Shown here: positions 1-10,764 of the stretch, in pieces | How positions within the stretch are numbered: position 1 is the first letter of the stretch | How the letters are laid out: each line of letters starts with the position of its first letter | NCBI GenBank assembly: GCA_030068145.1 | Contig: JAPJBO010000339.1 | Location: 157,164-221,163, forward strand | Length of the DNA stretch: 64,000 nucleotides | DNA from: Diplonema papillatum | Lineage: Eukaryota > Euglenozoa > Diplonemea > Diplonemida > Diplonemidae | Direction: 5' to 3' | The notes under the pieces: generated by a model | Database searches by the model: none | What the model was told of the DNA's origin: nothing | The model's input: the letters and a program-made list of their open reading frames with translations, nothing else | Translations under genes and position numbers: made by a program

Positions 1-1199
1 GGATCAAGCCCGGATCAAGCCCGGATCAAGCCCGGATCAAGCCCGGATCAAGCCCGGATCAAGCCCGGATCAAGCCCGGATCAAGCCCGGATCAAGCCCG
101 GATCAAGCCCGGATCAAGCCCGGATCAAGCCCGGATCAAGCCCGGATCAAGCCCGGATCAAGCCCGGATCAAGCCCGGATCAAGCCCGGATCAAGCCCGG
201 ATCAAGCCCGGATCAAGCCCGGATCAAGCCCGGATCAAGCCCGGATCAAGCCCGGATCAAGCCCGGATCAAGCCCGGATCAAGCCCGGATCAAGCCCGGA
301 TCAAGCCCGGATCAAGCCCGGATCAAGCCCGGATCAAGCCCGGATCAAGCCCGGATCAAGCCCGGATCAAGCCCGGATCAAGCCCGGATCAAGCCCGGAT
401 CAAGCCCGGATCAAGCCCGGATCAAGCCCGGATCAAGCCCGGATCAAGCCCGGATCAAGCCCGGATCAAGCCCGGATCAAGCCCGGATCAAGCCCGGATC
501 AAGCCCGGATCAAGCCCGGATCAAGCCCGGATCAAGCCCGGATCAAGCCCGGATCAAGCCCGGATCAAGCCCGGATCAAGCCCGGATCAAGCCCGGATCA
601 AGCCCGGATCAAGCCCGGATCAAGCCCGGATCAAGCCCGGATCAAGCCCGGATCAAGCCCGGATCAAGCCCGGATCAAGCCCGGATCAAGCCCGGATCAA
701 GCCCGGATCAAGCCCGGATCAAGCCCGGATCAAGCCCGGATCAAGCCCGGATCAAGCCCGGATCAAGCCCGGATCAAGCCCGGATCAAGCCCGGATCAAG
801 CCCGGATCAAGCCCGGATCAAGCCCGGATCAAGCCCGGATCAAGCCCGGATCAAGCCCGGATCAAGCCCGGATCAAGCCCGGATCAAGCCCGGATCAAGC
901 CCGGATCAAGCCCGGATCAAGCCCGGATCAAGCCCGGATCAAGCCCGGATCAAGCCCGGATCAAGCCCGGATCAAGCCCGGATCAAGCCCGGATCAAGCC
1001 CGGATCAAGCCCGGATCAAGCCCGGATCAAGCCCGGATCAAGCCCGGATCAAGCCCGGATCAAGCCCGGATCAAGCCCGGATCAAGCCCGGATCAAGCCC
1101 GGATCAAGCCCGGATCAAGCCCGGATCAAGCCCGGATCAAGCCCGGATCAAGCCCGGATCAAGCCCGGATCAAGCCCGGATCAAGCCCGGATCAAGCCC
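1..1199. repeat. 11-bp satellite, about 109 copies
   Basis: Head-to-tail copies of GGATCAAGCCC, essentially perfect over the whole stretch. The array decays at 1195-1215 (CCGATCAAACCGGGCA). It begins at the window edge, so the true array is longer. There are no spacers, so it is not CRISPR, and the unit does not resemble a TTAGGG-type telomere. The near-perfect identity suggests recent amplification. Confidence 0.98.
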
Positions 1200-2378
1200 C
1201 GATCAAACCGGGCATTTCCGGACTGACCCGGGCACGTTTCGGGCACGTTCCTCGTCTTCATATTCTACATACCCATTGACCGTGAGCGCGCTTCGGCGTG
1301 ACTGCTTTGGAAGAGGGACACTGCTTGGCACTCTCGACATACCCATGCCTCGCTGGCCACCGAACGGTTGGGTCGTTTGGCCCGGGCATGACCCCTCCTC
1401 CAAAGGACGTCACTGCTTCAACACTTGTCTCGATCGCGGGGCTGATCGGTGCCGGCGCTATTCTGCCGGGCGGCATTGCGGCTTTCATAGTAGGTGCCTT
1501 GGCTGCCACGAGTCTTGGCACGTGATTGAGCCGGTCCATCCCCTCTTGATAGACCGAGATCGACCGAAGAATACAGCACCGGGCAATTCGATGCAGCTCT
1601 AGGGACTACGGACCTGATAGACCGTGGTGGACCGTGATTCACGGTGATAAACAGCGGCAGGCACTTTCAAGAGATAGGGACGGACCGGCTCAGTGATCCA
1701 TCGTGCAGGTGGATTGGGGGTTTGGAAAGTAGTGAAGGTCGATAATAGGACCTTGGGTCCGAGGCAAAAAGCTGGGCGAGATAAAAACGAAAAGCCACCC
1801 GAGTTTTCTGCACTCTCGTTTGCCCTTCATTTCTGAAAACGTCTTCACCCTCATTCCTTGGACAGGAGTGCGGCCAAGTAGGACTGGCAGAAGTAGCAAA
1901 CGAGAGTGCAGAAAAGTTGGGTAGGTGGAAAACTACAATTTTCTCGGGGATCAATAGCATCTCTTTGACAGCAAGCAGGGGCAGCAGTTGAGAGACCGAC
2001 ATGTCCCAAGCAGTGTTGTGCCACATTCCGGATATCCGCAGAGCACCGGTTCAGGCTTGGGCACTCCCCTGTTCACTAGGGTAGGAGCATCGCTGTTGCT
2101 TTCTTTTCCTGCGCTGAGTGATATGGTTGAGTTTAGCGGTTTGGCGTGTAGATCTTCAACAGCGAAGGTCGGCGCGAGTTTCATTCGAGCAACCTGTATT
2201 CCAAAAATTAAGCCTGTGCGACTATTAAAGCATATCAGATTTCCTGACCTGATGATGACTCAGGGTAAAATACGAGTGAGAAAGCCATCAACCGGCACGC
2301 ACAAACAAAACGAAGCGCCTGTCTTTTTTTCCCCCCACACCCCGAGCCTCCGTGAATTGTAAAAACACATTCCGCACA
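1200..2378. other. No gene recognised; intergenic or intron sequence upstream of an importin-beta exon
   Basis: Only short unsupported reading frames are present. A stretch near 1985-2050 (around CCACATTCCGGATATCCG) recurs near 12680-12740, and 2275-2310 (CAACCGGCACGCACAAAC) recurs near 36215-36240. Both are therefore dispersed repeats. The last bases, pyrimidine-rich and ending CACAG at 2379, look like a splice acceptor for the following exon. Confidence 0.55.
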
Positions 2379-2379
2379 G

Positions 2380-2787
2380 ATGATCCAAGCCGAAGCGCTG
2401 ATGGCGGCCGGCGCCGTGGCTGCGTGCATCCAAGGCGACTTCGCGAAGTACATGCCGCACCTGTTCGAGCCTCTGCTCGCCGGTCTGCGGAACTTCCAAG
2501 CCGCGAGCGTGTGCAGCGTCGCCGTGGTCACCCTGGGAGACGTCCTCAACGCCGGCTCGATCGCGCCCGAGATGTGTGACCGTGTCATGCAGACCCTGCT
2601 CGAGGGTCTGAAGACGCCGGAGCTTGACAAGGACATCAAACCGCGCATCATCAACACCTTTGGAGACGTCGCCCTCAACGTCGACACCCAGTTCGAGAAA
2701 TACCTCGGCATGGTCATGACCGTCATCGCGACCGCTGCCAACAAGGTTGAGCAGGAAGTCCAAGCTGACCCCAGCAACGAAGTGCTG
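2380..2787 (+). CDS. Importin subunit beta-1, internal exon of the C-terminal HEAT-repeat part
   Basis: Importin beta binds importin alpha and nucleoporins and carries cargo through the nuclear pore. This exon encodes about 136 residues of alpha-helical HEAT repeats, including QAEALMAAGAVA, FAKYMPHLFEPLL, VVTLGDVLN, IKPRIINTFGDVAL and FEKYLGMVM. They line up in order with the part of karyopherin beta-1 that begins about 270 residues before its C terminus. The reading frame is taken to start after the CACAG acceptor at 2379 rather than at a true initiator; the ATG at 2380 is probably an internal Met. A GTATGC donor candidate follows at 2788, after which the frame loses similarity. Upstream exons are not visible in this window, so the gene is either spread over more introns to the left or truncated. 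The family call is strong; the exon limits are inferred. Confidence 0.85.
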
Positions 2788-2876
2788 GTATGCCCTCGCG
2801 TGTTGTGCCAAAGACGGTGGCCAAAGCCGGCTGCCTCAGTTTTTGCTCGGATCGACCAGGATAGGAATGAGTTGAG

Positions 2877-2905
2877 GAGGTGACCCGCGGCATCGTCAGC
2901 GAAGG
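2877..2905 (+). CDS. Possible micro-exon of importin beta (EVTRGIVSEG)
   Basis: A short frame reading E-V-T-R-G-I-V-S-E-G ends exactly at a good donor, GGGTAAGT (GT at 2906). The motif matches the place in importin beta where the family has an A-Y-T-G-I-V-Q-G-type helix, between the exons at 2380-2787 and 5486-5707. The acceptor (AG at 2875-2876) keeps phase 0 with the previous exon but is weak. About 25 to 30 family residues after this point are still unaccounted for and could lie in another small exon. Confidence 0.4.
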
Positions 2906-5485
2906 GTAAGTGTCGGCGTCTTCGGACAACGTCCTTGCTCCCGCTGGCCTGACGTGGTTAAACGCTCGCAGGCTCATGTCAGACACAGCGATCTTCTACT
3001 ACCCGTCTTGAAACACGGACCAAGGAGTCTAACACGTGTGCGAGGCTTAGGGTGTCAAACCCACAAGCCGCACTGAAAGGGAGATGTGCCAATCCTTGAG
3101 GACGCAGCACAGCCCGATCCTGATTTACTGGAAAGGGATTTGAGGTTAAGTACACTTGTTGGGACCCGAAAGATGGTGAACTATGCCTGGATAGGACGAA
3201 GCCGGGGGAAACCCTGGTGGAGGTCCGTTGCGGTGTTGACGTGCAAATCGCTCGTCAAAGCTGGGTATAGGGGCGAAAGACCCATCGAACCATCTAGTAG
3301 CTGGTTCACTCCGAAGTTTCCCTCAGGATAGCTAGAACCAAAACAGGAGTTACGCCAGGTAAAGCGAATGATTGGAGGCATTGGGGAAATTGGTTCCTCG
3401 ACCTATTCTCAAACTTTAAATGGCCGTGAGCAGAGGGGTTACTTCATTGAACACCTGACGTAGAATCCTGGTTCTAAGTGGGCCACTTCAGGTAAGCAGG
3501 CGCCCAGAGGAGTTTCGGCCACAGAATCTCTATCGGCATTCGTGCTGGAATTACCGCGCGTGCTGGCACCAGACTTGTCCACCAATTGTGCTCATACGAC
3601 AGTAAAACGGAGCATGTTTGCGATTCGAGCGCAGTGGCAGCAGACGTTGTCCCAATGCCAAACAAACAAAAATAACAAACGCAGGTCAACTACCAAGTGG
3701 ATCTTCAAGAGAACATCTGCAGCTGCTACACCGACATCCTTCTCTCCATGGCGGCGAAAAAGCAAGTATTCCAACCGCACCTTCGCCAGGTTTGTCTATT
3801 TGCGTTTTTTTTTTTTTTTTTTTTTTTTAGAGTTAAAGAAACTTGTTTCTTTGAAGACTAATAATAATCCGAACGACATGTTTGCCGCTCCCAATCCGTC
3901 CAGAGAAACAAAGTAGCTTGCACCACTTCATGTGGTCAGCAGCAAGATTAGCAGCTTTCTGGCTTCACCTTTTACTCCGACCATACGGCGCGCGGCAAGG
4001 AGAGCAGGAGCGGTGGACGAGAGTGACAGACACAAGCATAGGAGTGAGGATTTTATTATTTGTATAAGCACCTGCTTTGTAGAGGAGGTTGCGCAATGTC
4101 AAAGTAGCCGGCTGTCGCATCTCGCCGTGCTGCTCGGCGGACGCGAGAGAACGAGGGCTCCGATTCCGGATCTGGCTACGAACTTGTCGCTACCAGCAGC
4201 AGTTGCAACCGTCACGAGTTGAACCAGGACGGAAGCACGCCAAAAGGGACCCATCCGGTGTCGCGTAGCGAAAGGCTGGCATCGTGTGGTACTCAACAGC
4301 CTTCCGATGACACCCCGCCATCGCAGCAAGAATCCGAACCGAATCTCAAAGGAGGCAATGTGCTGTGGCCCGCACGAAACGCAGGTAAATCTGGGTTTAG
4401 TAGCAGGCGTAAGCGCAACAAAAAGGACCCACTTTGTGGTTGTACGGTTTCTCCCCCTCTAGCCTCGGTCGAAATAAGCGCACAGCAGTTCCTCGAGTAT
4501 TCTTCGTACAATGGAAGCTGAAGTTTCCCATCAAGGCGTTAGCCGCCGCCGTAAATACGATGTAGCCCTCGCCGGTTCACAAACTCCGCAAGAAGTACTC
4601 CCAGTCTACAGCAATTTAGTAAGGGACCACATTAGTACTATCGTGCATGCGCAGCCCCCGGCTGCGTCCATCCGGCGCGCGAACCGACGCAAACGTGAAG
4701 AAACGAGCGAAGGGTCATCCAACGATGGCTCCGGCCGGGAGGCCACAGCGGCACCACTCATAGGCCGCCTCCGCGGCGGCGCAACAAACTAGCTGTGACG
4801 TAGACACGGAGTGTGCATAGTGCGTTGCTCAGGGTAGTCGAAGGCCTGACAATCACACTAATGCAACAAATTCGGCAGCGGCGACGTCGCGAGAACGCAC
4901 GGAAGGACCCGCGGCACAGCACCAGTCCATTCCCCACGCGGGGGGGGATGGCCGTGGAACCCTCCCCCGGGATGACGAAGGCCGGGGAGAGCCGGGGGCA
5001 GTGAAGTAACGAAGCCCGCGAACGGTGGGTGGTGACTCCTCCGAACAGCCTCCCTGGCCCTGGCCCACGCCTGATGCCGCAACCCCTTAACCCGGGCGGC
5101 GGCGCTTTGGCATGAGTCATGAACCTCAAGGGGAGCAGCGCGAGAGGCATCATCCACGCTTCAAAGGCCCACACACTAATGCAACAAATTTACTACTATC
5201 GTCCCTCGGGGCTACTGACAGGTCTTCAACTACCCTGAGCAGCGTCGAAACTCCCCTGGCTTTTCACGCCGAAGCAGAACGACCACACCCGATCCCAAAC
5301 ACCCACTAAACGCGTTAGGAGACCTCACAAGGGTTCAACTACGGAGTGACACATCCACCCGAAGTGAGCTGCACTCTCTTCGCTGTTTTCAACTCTTTCA
5401 ACCCCCCTTCTCTACCCAAGCCTCTCGGAGGCGTTAAGAGACCTTCTTATCCACAAATAACTCTACAACTCTCTACAACAACCAG
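2906..5485 (+). other. Large importin-beta intron filled with repeats and a 28S rRNA piece
   Basis: Bounded by GTAAGT on the left and by CAACAACCAG at 5476-5485 on the right. It holds a sense LSU rRNA fragment at about 3150-3500 and a 22-base T run at 3807-3828. It also holds a dispersed repeat at 4060-4510 that recurs at 22590-22870, and a stretch near 5230-5315 related to 24070-24125. Open frames inside it are short and have no recognisable product. One or more tiny exons may be hidden here. Confidence 0.6.
3150..3500 (+). rRNA. 28S (LSU) rRNA fragment, sense, inside an intron
   Basis: Contains conserved LSU landmarks in order: ACCCGAAAGATGGTGAACTA, GGGGAAACCCTGGTGGAGGT, GACGTGCAAATCG, GGGTATAGGGGCGAAAGAC, ATCTAGTAGCTGGTT, CTCCGAAGTTTCCCTCAGGA, AAAGCGAATGATTGGAGGC and CCTATTCTCAAACTTTAAAT. 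This is part of the central region of nuclear LSU rRNA, about 350 bases, far shorter than the gene. It is therefore a dispersed fragment, not a functional rRNA gene. The same part of LSU is present in antisense at 8345-8985. Confidence 0.9.
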
Positions 5486-5707
5486 GTCTTCGACCAGATT
5501 GGTCACATCGGGAAGCGGGCGCAGAACCTCCCCCCGTCCACCATCGCATCGGCCATCAGTGTCTTGGGTGACATCATGCACGTGTACGGGGCAAGTGCGA
5601 AGCCATTCATGAACACCGACGGCATCCAGCTGCTGTTCCAGTTCCACCAAACCGACCCCGAAGTCCAGAAAGCCACGCAGTACGCGCAGAAGGAGTGGAA
5701 GATGTGA
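5486..5707 (+). CDS. Importin subunit beta-1, C-terminal exon with stop
   Basis: After the CAG acceptor at 5483-5485 the frame reads VFDQIGHIGKRAQ, TIASAISVLGDIMHVYGASA, QLLFQFHQTD and finally AQYAQKEWKM before TGA. This matches the last HEAT repeat and C-terminal helix of karyopherin beta-1, where an L-x-G-D-x-x-x-x-[YF]-G motif and a final basic or aromatic helix are typical. Together with 2380-2787 it shows a split gene transcribed left to right. Roughly 25 to 30 residues between the two exons are not seen. No sign of decay is visible inside either exon, so the gene is probably active. Confidence 0.82.
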   Translation, partial: VFDQIGHIGKRAQNLPPSTIASAISVLGDIMHVYGASAKPFMNTDGIQLLFQFHQTDPEVQKATQYAQKEWKM

Positions 5708-6084
5708 AAGCTTCGATAGATGCGAAGCCGTCCCACAACCCACTCCGCCGCAAACCTGGTCTTAGCTCGCCCCCCATGCACGGCGGAGTCGGAAAGAGTA
5801 CGTACAGTAGTGAGTAGAGAAGAGAACGAGTGTAAAAGAATGGAGGTAGCACGAACTACCAGACCAGCGGAGGCCACCGCAAAAAGATTTCTTACCTTTT
5901 CCTCATCCCTCAAAGCCAGCCCCAACAACAACGCCCCCCCATGCACGGTGGAGTTCCGCTTCAGAAGCTGGAGTTGTAAAGAGGAATGTGTGCCCGAGTC
6001 AGAAAAGCAGGTGTGCTGCAACCAAAACGCGTGTAAATCCACACCCGGAGAGCGGGCGCGACACCCGCTTTTTTTTTTGTCGTA
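5708..6084. other. 3' flank of importin beta; no gene
   Basis: Contains two copies of a C7-ATGCACGG[CT]GGAGT motif (about 5769 and 5934), which suggests a local duplication of about 165 bases. Frames here are short and unsupported. Confidence 0.5.
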
Positions 6085-6330
6085 TAGGATCGAAGATCTT
6101 AGAAGATTAATGCTATTCCGACGAGAACTAACACTTGTACAAAGGTTATTACCTCGTCGCTCCCGAGAAAAACACCCCTCGCTTGCCCACCCGCCCCTAA
6201 GGTCGCAGATCTTAGAAGATTAATTTGTCCGACGAATACCTAATACCTAACACTTGTACAAGGTGAATAACCCCGTCGTTGTCCCGAAAACATCGTAACT
6301 TCACCCCTCGCTTCTCCAGCTTCTGAAATA
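6085..6330 (+). repeat. Dispersed repeat family R1 (TTAGAAGATTAAT...CTTGTACAAGG), two copies
   Basis: Two adjacent copies (about 6085-6190 and 6205-6330). They share TTAGAAGATTAAT, a CCGACGA block, TAACACTTGTACAA, a GTTATTACC or GAATAACC block with CGTCG, and CACCCCTCGCTT. Further copies lie at about 9605-9780 (+) and 11341-11485 (-). The family is short, AT-richer than the genes, and non-coding. It could be a small non-autonomous transposon, but no terminal inverted repeats or target duplications could be fixed by eye. Confidence 0.75.
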
Positions 6331-6334
6331 GCCT

Positions 6335-6560
6335 CACTACTGGACGGACTTGTGCGGCCTTGGCGACTTGTGGGCCTAGGCTCCCTGCATGTGGACCAAC
6401 CTGTGACAAGCACATGCGGAGGGAAAAATAAATCAAAATCCACACGTGGTACCTGTGGATCCACACGTGGCAGCACACGTGGGGGAAAAAAGTCCAAAAA
6501 AATTAACGTGTGGAAATCCACACCGTTCCACACGTGGAGCGTAAGCCCTGCCTTGTGTGC
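6335..6560 (+). repeat. Dispersed repeat family R2 with CCACACGTGG palindromes, copy 1
   Basis: About 225 bases nearly identical to 12180-12405. They include TGCGGCCTTGGCGACTTGTG, GGGCCTAG, AAATCAAAATCCACA and GTGGTACCTGTGGATCCACA, and end with ACGTGTGGAAATCCACACCG. The palindrome CCACACGTGG and its halves occur several times and can pair into hairpins. This gives the repeat a structured, possibly MITE-like character. Confidence 0.8.
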
Positions 6561-7942
6561 GCCCAAGTAATGCCACCGGATCACACCAATGCGATGCCAA
6601 GTTTTTGAACTGTTCGCTTACTCAGGGAAAAATCGTTCACCGAATCGAGCCAGAGGCGCATCGTGGACAGGCGAAGACAAGGGTAGCCGAACCCTGCTTT
6701 TTCCTTCACAACAAACCTACGCACTTCTTTTCTCTTTTTCGAAAAAAAAAAGAAGGTCTCAAAAAAAAAATGCAGACAGAGGGATGCGCCCCCCCCCCCC
6801 CAGCCGGCTATTCCTTCATCTCCCTCCTCAGGCGGGACCTTAGATTACCGCTTACGCCACCGAGGCTCAATTTTCATTTCCTTTCCAAGACGGAGCCTCC
6901 ACCGCGACTCGCCCGCCAGCAGGATAGCAGTGGGGCGACCGGAAACTCCTCCGGGGAGAGATTGTCTTGCACACCCCCCGACTCGTCTCCCGCGTCTCTC
7001 TCTCTCTCTTTCTCTCTCTCTCTATTTTCTTTTCGTCACCGTCCGCTTTGATTCTGTACTTTCAGCTCTGTCTTCTCTCTTTCCCCTCGAGCCCGACTTC
7101 TGGTCTTCCCCCCATCCCCCGCTCACCTTCTCTAAATAATCATTCATGCTAGATCGCCTGCTTTTTTTTTTTTCTTCTCTCACTTCATGTGTTTCGTGTG
7201 TTTTCTTTTTATTTGGTTTTTAATTTTTCTTGTTTTTTTTTTTTTTTTTTTTTTTTTTTGTACTTTGGGGCAGCAGTCAGTTGAGAGACTGGCAGGTGAG
7301 CAGCGTCACCTCCCCTAGCGAGCTCTCGGATCAAGCTGCGTCTGGTGCAGCTGTTGTATGGATCGCCTACATACACTCAGCCGCGCGTGCCTTCATTGCG
7401 AAGGTTACTGCTGCGGCCTTCTGGGTGGCAGCTGTGTCAGGTCAAGTAGCGAGATCTGGGGCCCTGTGATGGCTGAGTGCACACCTAAGCAGGGCTGCAT
7501 CCTCGTGTTGCAGCCGTGTTGTGTATAAGGCTTCGTGGGGGCCTGGTCAACCACCTCATCACTATAGGGCACAAACCTTTCGCGACAGTGATTGGACAGT
7601 CGGGATAGCCGGGGGCTCTCCATGAAGAAGAGAATTGTAAAGCAAGACCTGCCCCCTGCGCCTGCTGTCTCCGGCTGCTTCGGCAGACGACACATACTAC
7701 TACTACTACTACTACTACTTTTTTTACGAGAACAAACCTTGCGTGCAGAGGATTCGTTTACGCTGCAGAGTTAGACCGACGGTCTAAATCTGCCAAGGCA
7801 AGGGTCGGCCGGGGGGGGGGGGGGGGGGGACTGAAATCGTCGGAAAAGCGCGAACCACAGCGTTTCCGAGAAAAAATAGATGGGGAGGGGTGGTATCCAG
7901 AACGGTGCGCACGCGAAGACGCCGGGGGGCGCTGGTCCTTTG
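6561..7942. other. Non-coding, low-complexity and microsatellite-rich interval
   Basis: No supported gene. It holds a short A-rich and C-rich stretch (6730-6800), a CT-rich run (about 6985-7025), a T run of nearly 30 bases (7230-7259), a TAC trinucleotide run (about 7695-7720) and a G run (about 7811-7829). Confidence 0.6.
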
Positions 7943-8262
7943 AATATTCGCTACTACAACCAAGATCTGCACTCATCCGCGCTCGCTCATGCCAACGACT
8001 TCGCGGCGTGGTGGGATGTTCACGCGTTCCCTTTCGGCAATCCTGCACGTCAGAGCAAGCTCGTCAGTGGCAGCTTTGAGGCGAGCAATTCCATCTTGTC
8101 TCGGGACCGACTGACCCATGTCCAATTGCTGTTGACACGGAAACCTTCTCCCCTTCGGCCTTCAATGTTCTCCATTGAATATTCGCTACTACAACCAAGA
8201 TCTGCACTCATCCATGCTCCATCGAGGCTCACGCCAACGACTTCGTGGCGCGGACCATGCAC
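7943..8262 (+). repeat. Direct repeat of about 235-bp spacing; an inverted relative at 14740-14835
   Basis: GAATATTCGCTACTACAACC begins near 7942 and again near 8177. Each copy is followed by CAAGATCTGCACTCATCC and a version of GCCAACGACTTCG[CT]GGCG. The block 8110-8250 also recurs in inverse orientation at 14740-14835 (for example CCGTGTCAACAGCAATTGGA). Non-coding dispersed repeat. Confidence 0.75.
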
Positions 8263-8344
8263 TCCTACGCACGCCTGGCTTTGTGATACCAGTACGCGGC
8301 CAACTATGGGTGGATCGCTTGAGCGTCATCCATTTTCGGGACCG

Positions 8345-8985
8345 GTGCATTCGGCAGGTGAGTTGTTACACACTCATTATCGGATGCCGACTTCCATGGC
8401 CACCGTCCTGCTGTCAAGATGAACCGACACCCTTTGTGGGATCTGATGAGCGATCACTCGGACACCTTAAGTCAGCTCTCGGTTCATCCCGCGTCGCCGG
8501 TCCTGCTACCTGAAGTGGCCCACTTAGAACCAGGATTCTACGTCAGGGTTCAATGAAGTAACCCCGAGCTCACGCCCATTTAAAGTTTGAGAATAGGTCG
8601 AGGAAGCGATTTCCCCAATGCCTCCAATCATTCGCTTTACCTGGCGTAGCTCCTAGCTATCCTGAGCCACCGTCCTGCTGTCAAGATGAACCGACACCCT
8701 TTGTGGGATCTGATGAGCGATCACTCGGACCTCTCACCTTAAGTCAGCTCTCGGTTCATCCCGCGTCGCCAGTCCTGCTTACCAGAAGTGGCCCACTTAG
8801 AACCAGAATTCTACGTCAGGGTTCAATGAAGTAACCCCTCTGCTCACGCCCATTTAAAGTTTGAGAATAGGTCGAGGAAGCGATTTCCCCAATGCCTCCA
8901 ATCATACGCTTTACCTGGCGTAGCTCCCGTTTTGGTTCTAGCTATCCTGAGCCACCGTCCTGCTGTCAAGATGAACCGACACCCT
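8345..8985 (-). rRNA. 28S (LSU) rRNA fragments, antisense, tandemly duplicated
   Basis: Read on the minus strand, 8665 to 8345 gives an LSU segment that includes AAAGCGAATGATTGGAGGCA, CCTATTCTCAAACTTTAAAT, GCGGGATGAACCGAGAGCTG, AGCAGGACGGTGGC and TGTGTAACAACTCACCTGCC. A second partial copy occupies about 8952 to 8666, and only the first few dozen bases of a third are left at 8953-8985. The copies join at the same LSU position (next to AGCAGGACGGTGGC), as expected from tandem duplication of an already inserted fragment. Not functional rRNA genes. Confidence 0.92.
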
Positions 8986-9604
8986 TGTTGCGAAGGTGCG
9001 CTCCGAGCCACCGAAACAACACTATGTTGACGGAACCGTCCCCCCCAAAAAAGACACCCCTCCATGAAAAAACGGTCAAGATCTGCGAAACCCCAGGAAG
9101 CCATCTTCCCGAAAGGCGCGCAAACAAACTCACTGGCGACGTTCACCAAATTCCCCGTGCCATCGCAATTGAGCCCCGGAGCTGCGAAATGCGACGTCCG
9201 TGTCTTTTGCCCGGTTTCAGCTGTTCCTTGAGCTTTCTTCTCCATCCGCCATCCCCCCCTTCTCGTAACGACGTCGGACGGAAAAAGAAAATGAGATGTA
9301 TTGTTGATAGGACGATTTGTAGCAAGGTAGGCGTGAACTCTCGGAACCCAGTTCCGCTTTTCTGTTTGCGCCATTGCCACATTCCTTTTTTCTTCTTTTT
9401 TGAATTTAGCACCTGCTGTGCAGGAAACACTCGAGGAGGCCGCCAAAAGGGCGAGCCGTGGGTTTATTGCCGGGCACTATCACCACAATTCACACAGCTT
9501 ACCAATTAGGTGTGCCCCGCTTGTGCGTACGAACGTTCAATCTGAAAGAAGGCATCGCACTTGTTTTTGCTTCCTTCGAGGGCTAGTCGAATTCTTTTTA
9601 GCCG
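8986..9604. other. No gene recognised; contains a copy of dispersed repeat family R3
   Basis: At about 9405-9440 the sequence CACCTGCTGTGCAGGAAACA is followed by CTCGAGGAGGCCG and preceded by a T-rich tract. It is related to 4066, 13636, 22593 and 40705 (family R3). The rest shows no coding signal. Confidence 0.5.
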
Positions 9605-9780
9605 TACAAGCTCGCAGATTTAGAAGATTAATATATTCGACGAATACCTAACACTTGTACACTTGTACACGGTTGATAACCCCGTCGCTACTCCCAAAAA
9701 CATAGTAGCTTCACCCCTCGCTTGCAGCATATTGCCGTCAACACGGCCGTTGGAAGCGTTTGGGCGACCGCGTAAACATG
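9605..9780 (+). repeat. Dispersed repeat family R1, copy 3
   Basis: TTTAGAAGATTAAT, then CGACGAATACCTAACACTTG, GATAACCCCGTCGCT, CACCCCTCGCTTG, and a tail around TTGCCGTCAACACGGCCGTT. The whole stretch recurs inverted at 11341-11485. Confidence 0.8.
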
Positions 9781-10412
9781 ATCGCAGGCGCACAAAACAA
9801 GTCGTGTCGCTTTCGCCAGGGTCTTCAGCCTTGCGAAACGGGTTCTTGCGGTATTTCTGAGGAAATCTGGTTCTGCTAGATCGACGAACCCAGCGGCGCT
9901 TGTTCTTGGGCGGGGCACGTGTTTCGGGTTTCTCACAACGGGGGAGAGGTGGGTCCCAACGGGTTCACCCGATCTTCCTTAAGGCTGGTACCAGGCAGTG
10001 CCCGGGAGTATTTCTACTCGTTGCGCATACATCGTTCCTTCCCCACTTGTTCTTTTGTGTCTACCTTGTTGGTGTTGTTGTTTCGGTTTTGGTTAGATTC
10101 TCGTGGTGTCGGTGCAGGTTCATGTTAGGGATGGGGGATGGAAAGGGGTAGATGGCATGAAGTGACGAATGAAGATGCAACGGTTGTTCGATACGGTTGT
10201 TCAGGGGAGCGGCCCCGCCCAGTTTTTTTGAGTCCAAGTAAGCCGGTACTGTGTTTTCGGCGCAGCCGGCGACACTTGCAGAGTTGCCATGGTCTGTTCC
10301 TCCAACAGACACCGAAGGCAGCAGCTGCATCCGGTTAGGGCCACTTAACAGGCCGGATCTCAGCGCCGCGGCTCCTTTCATCTCAAGCTTTCTCTCCACA
10401 TTCTGCCTTGTG

Positions 10413-10764
10413 CTGACTCTCCTTCCCTCTGCTGCACTTCTTGCACCTTTCTCGCTCTGTTCTACCTTAGAACCGTCTTGTGCTGACTCTTCTCTCAACC
10501 CCCTCGCAGCTTCTTTTGTCTTGCTCTCATATGCTGACTCTCTTCTCTCCTATGCTACATCACTTGCACCTGTCTCTTCTACCTTCTGCTGACTCTCCTT
10601 CCCTCTGCTGCACTTCTTGCACCTTTCTCGCTCTGTTCTACCTTAGAACCGTCTTGTGCTGACTCTTCTCTCAACCCCCTCGCAGCTTCTTTTGTCTTGC
10701 TCTCATATGCTGTCTCTCTTCTCTCCTATGCTACATCACTTGCACCTGTCTCTTCTACCTTCTG
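10413..10764. repeat. 176-bp unit, two tandem copies, pyrimidine-rich
   Basis: Two almost identical units, each starting near TGCTGACTCTCCTTCCCTCT and ending near CTCTTCTACCTTC, with one-base differences such as ATGCTGACT versus ATGCTGTCT. The strongly pyrimidine-rich top strand (CTCTT, CCTTC, TTCTC) makes chance reading frames. No gene is supported. Confidence 0.9.

Noticed and set aside
1-1199. CRISPR array or telomere
   Set aside because: There are no spacers, so not CRISPR. The 11-bp unit is unlike known telomere repeats, and the window continues on one side only because it was cut there.
2260-2811. Antisense frames of 180-183 codons over the importin-beta exon
   Set aside because: The plus strand matches HEAT repeats of karyopherin beta-1 in order; the antisense frames have no match.
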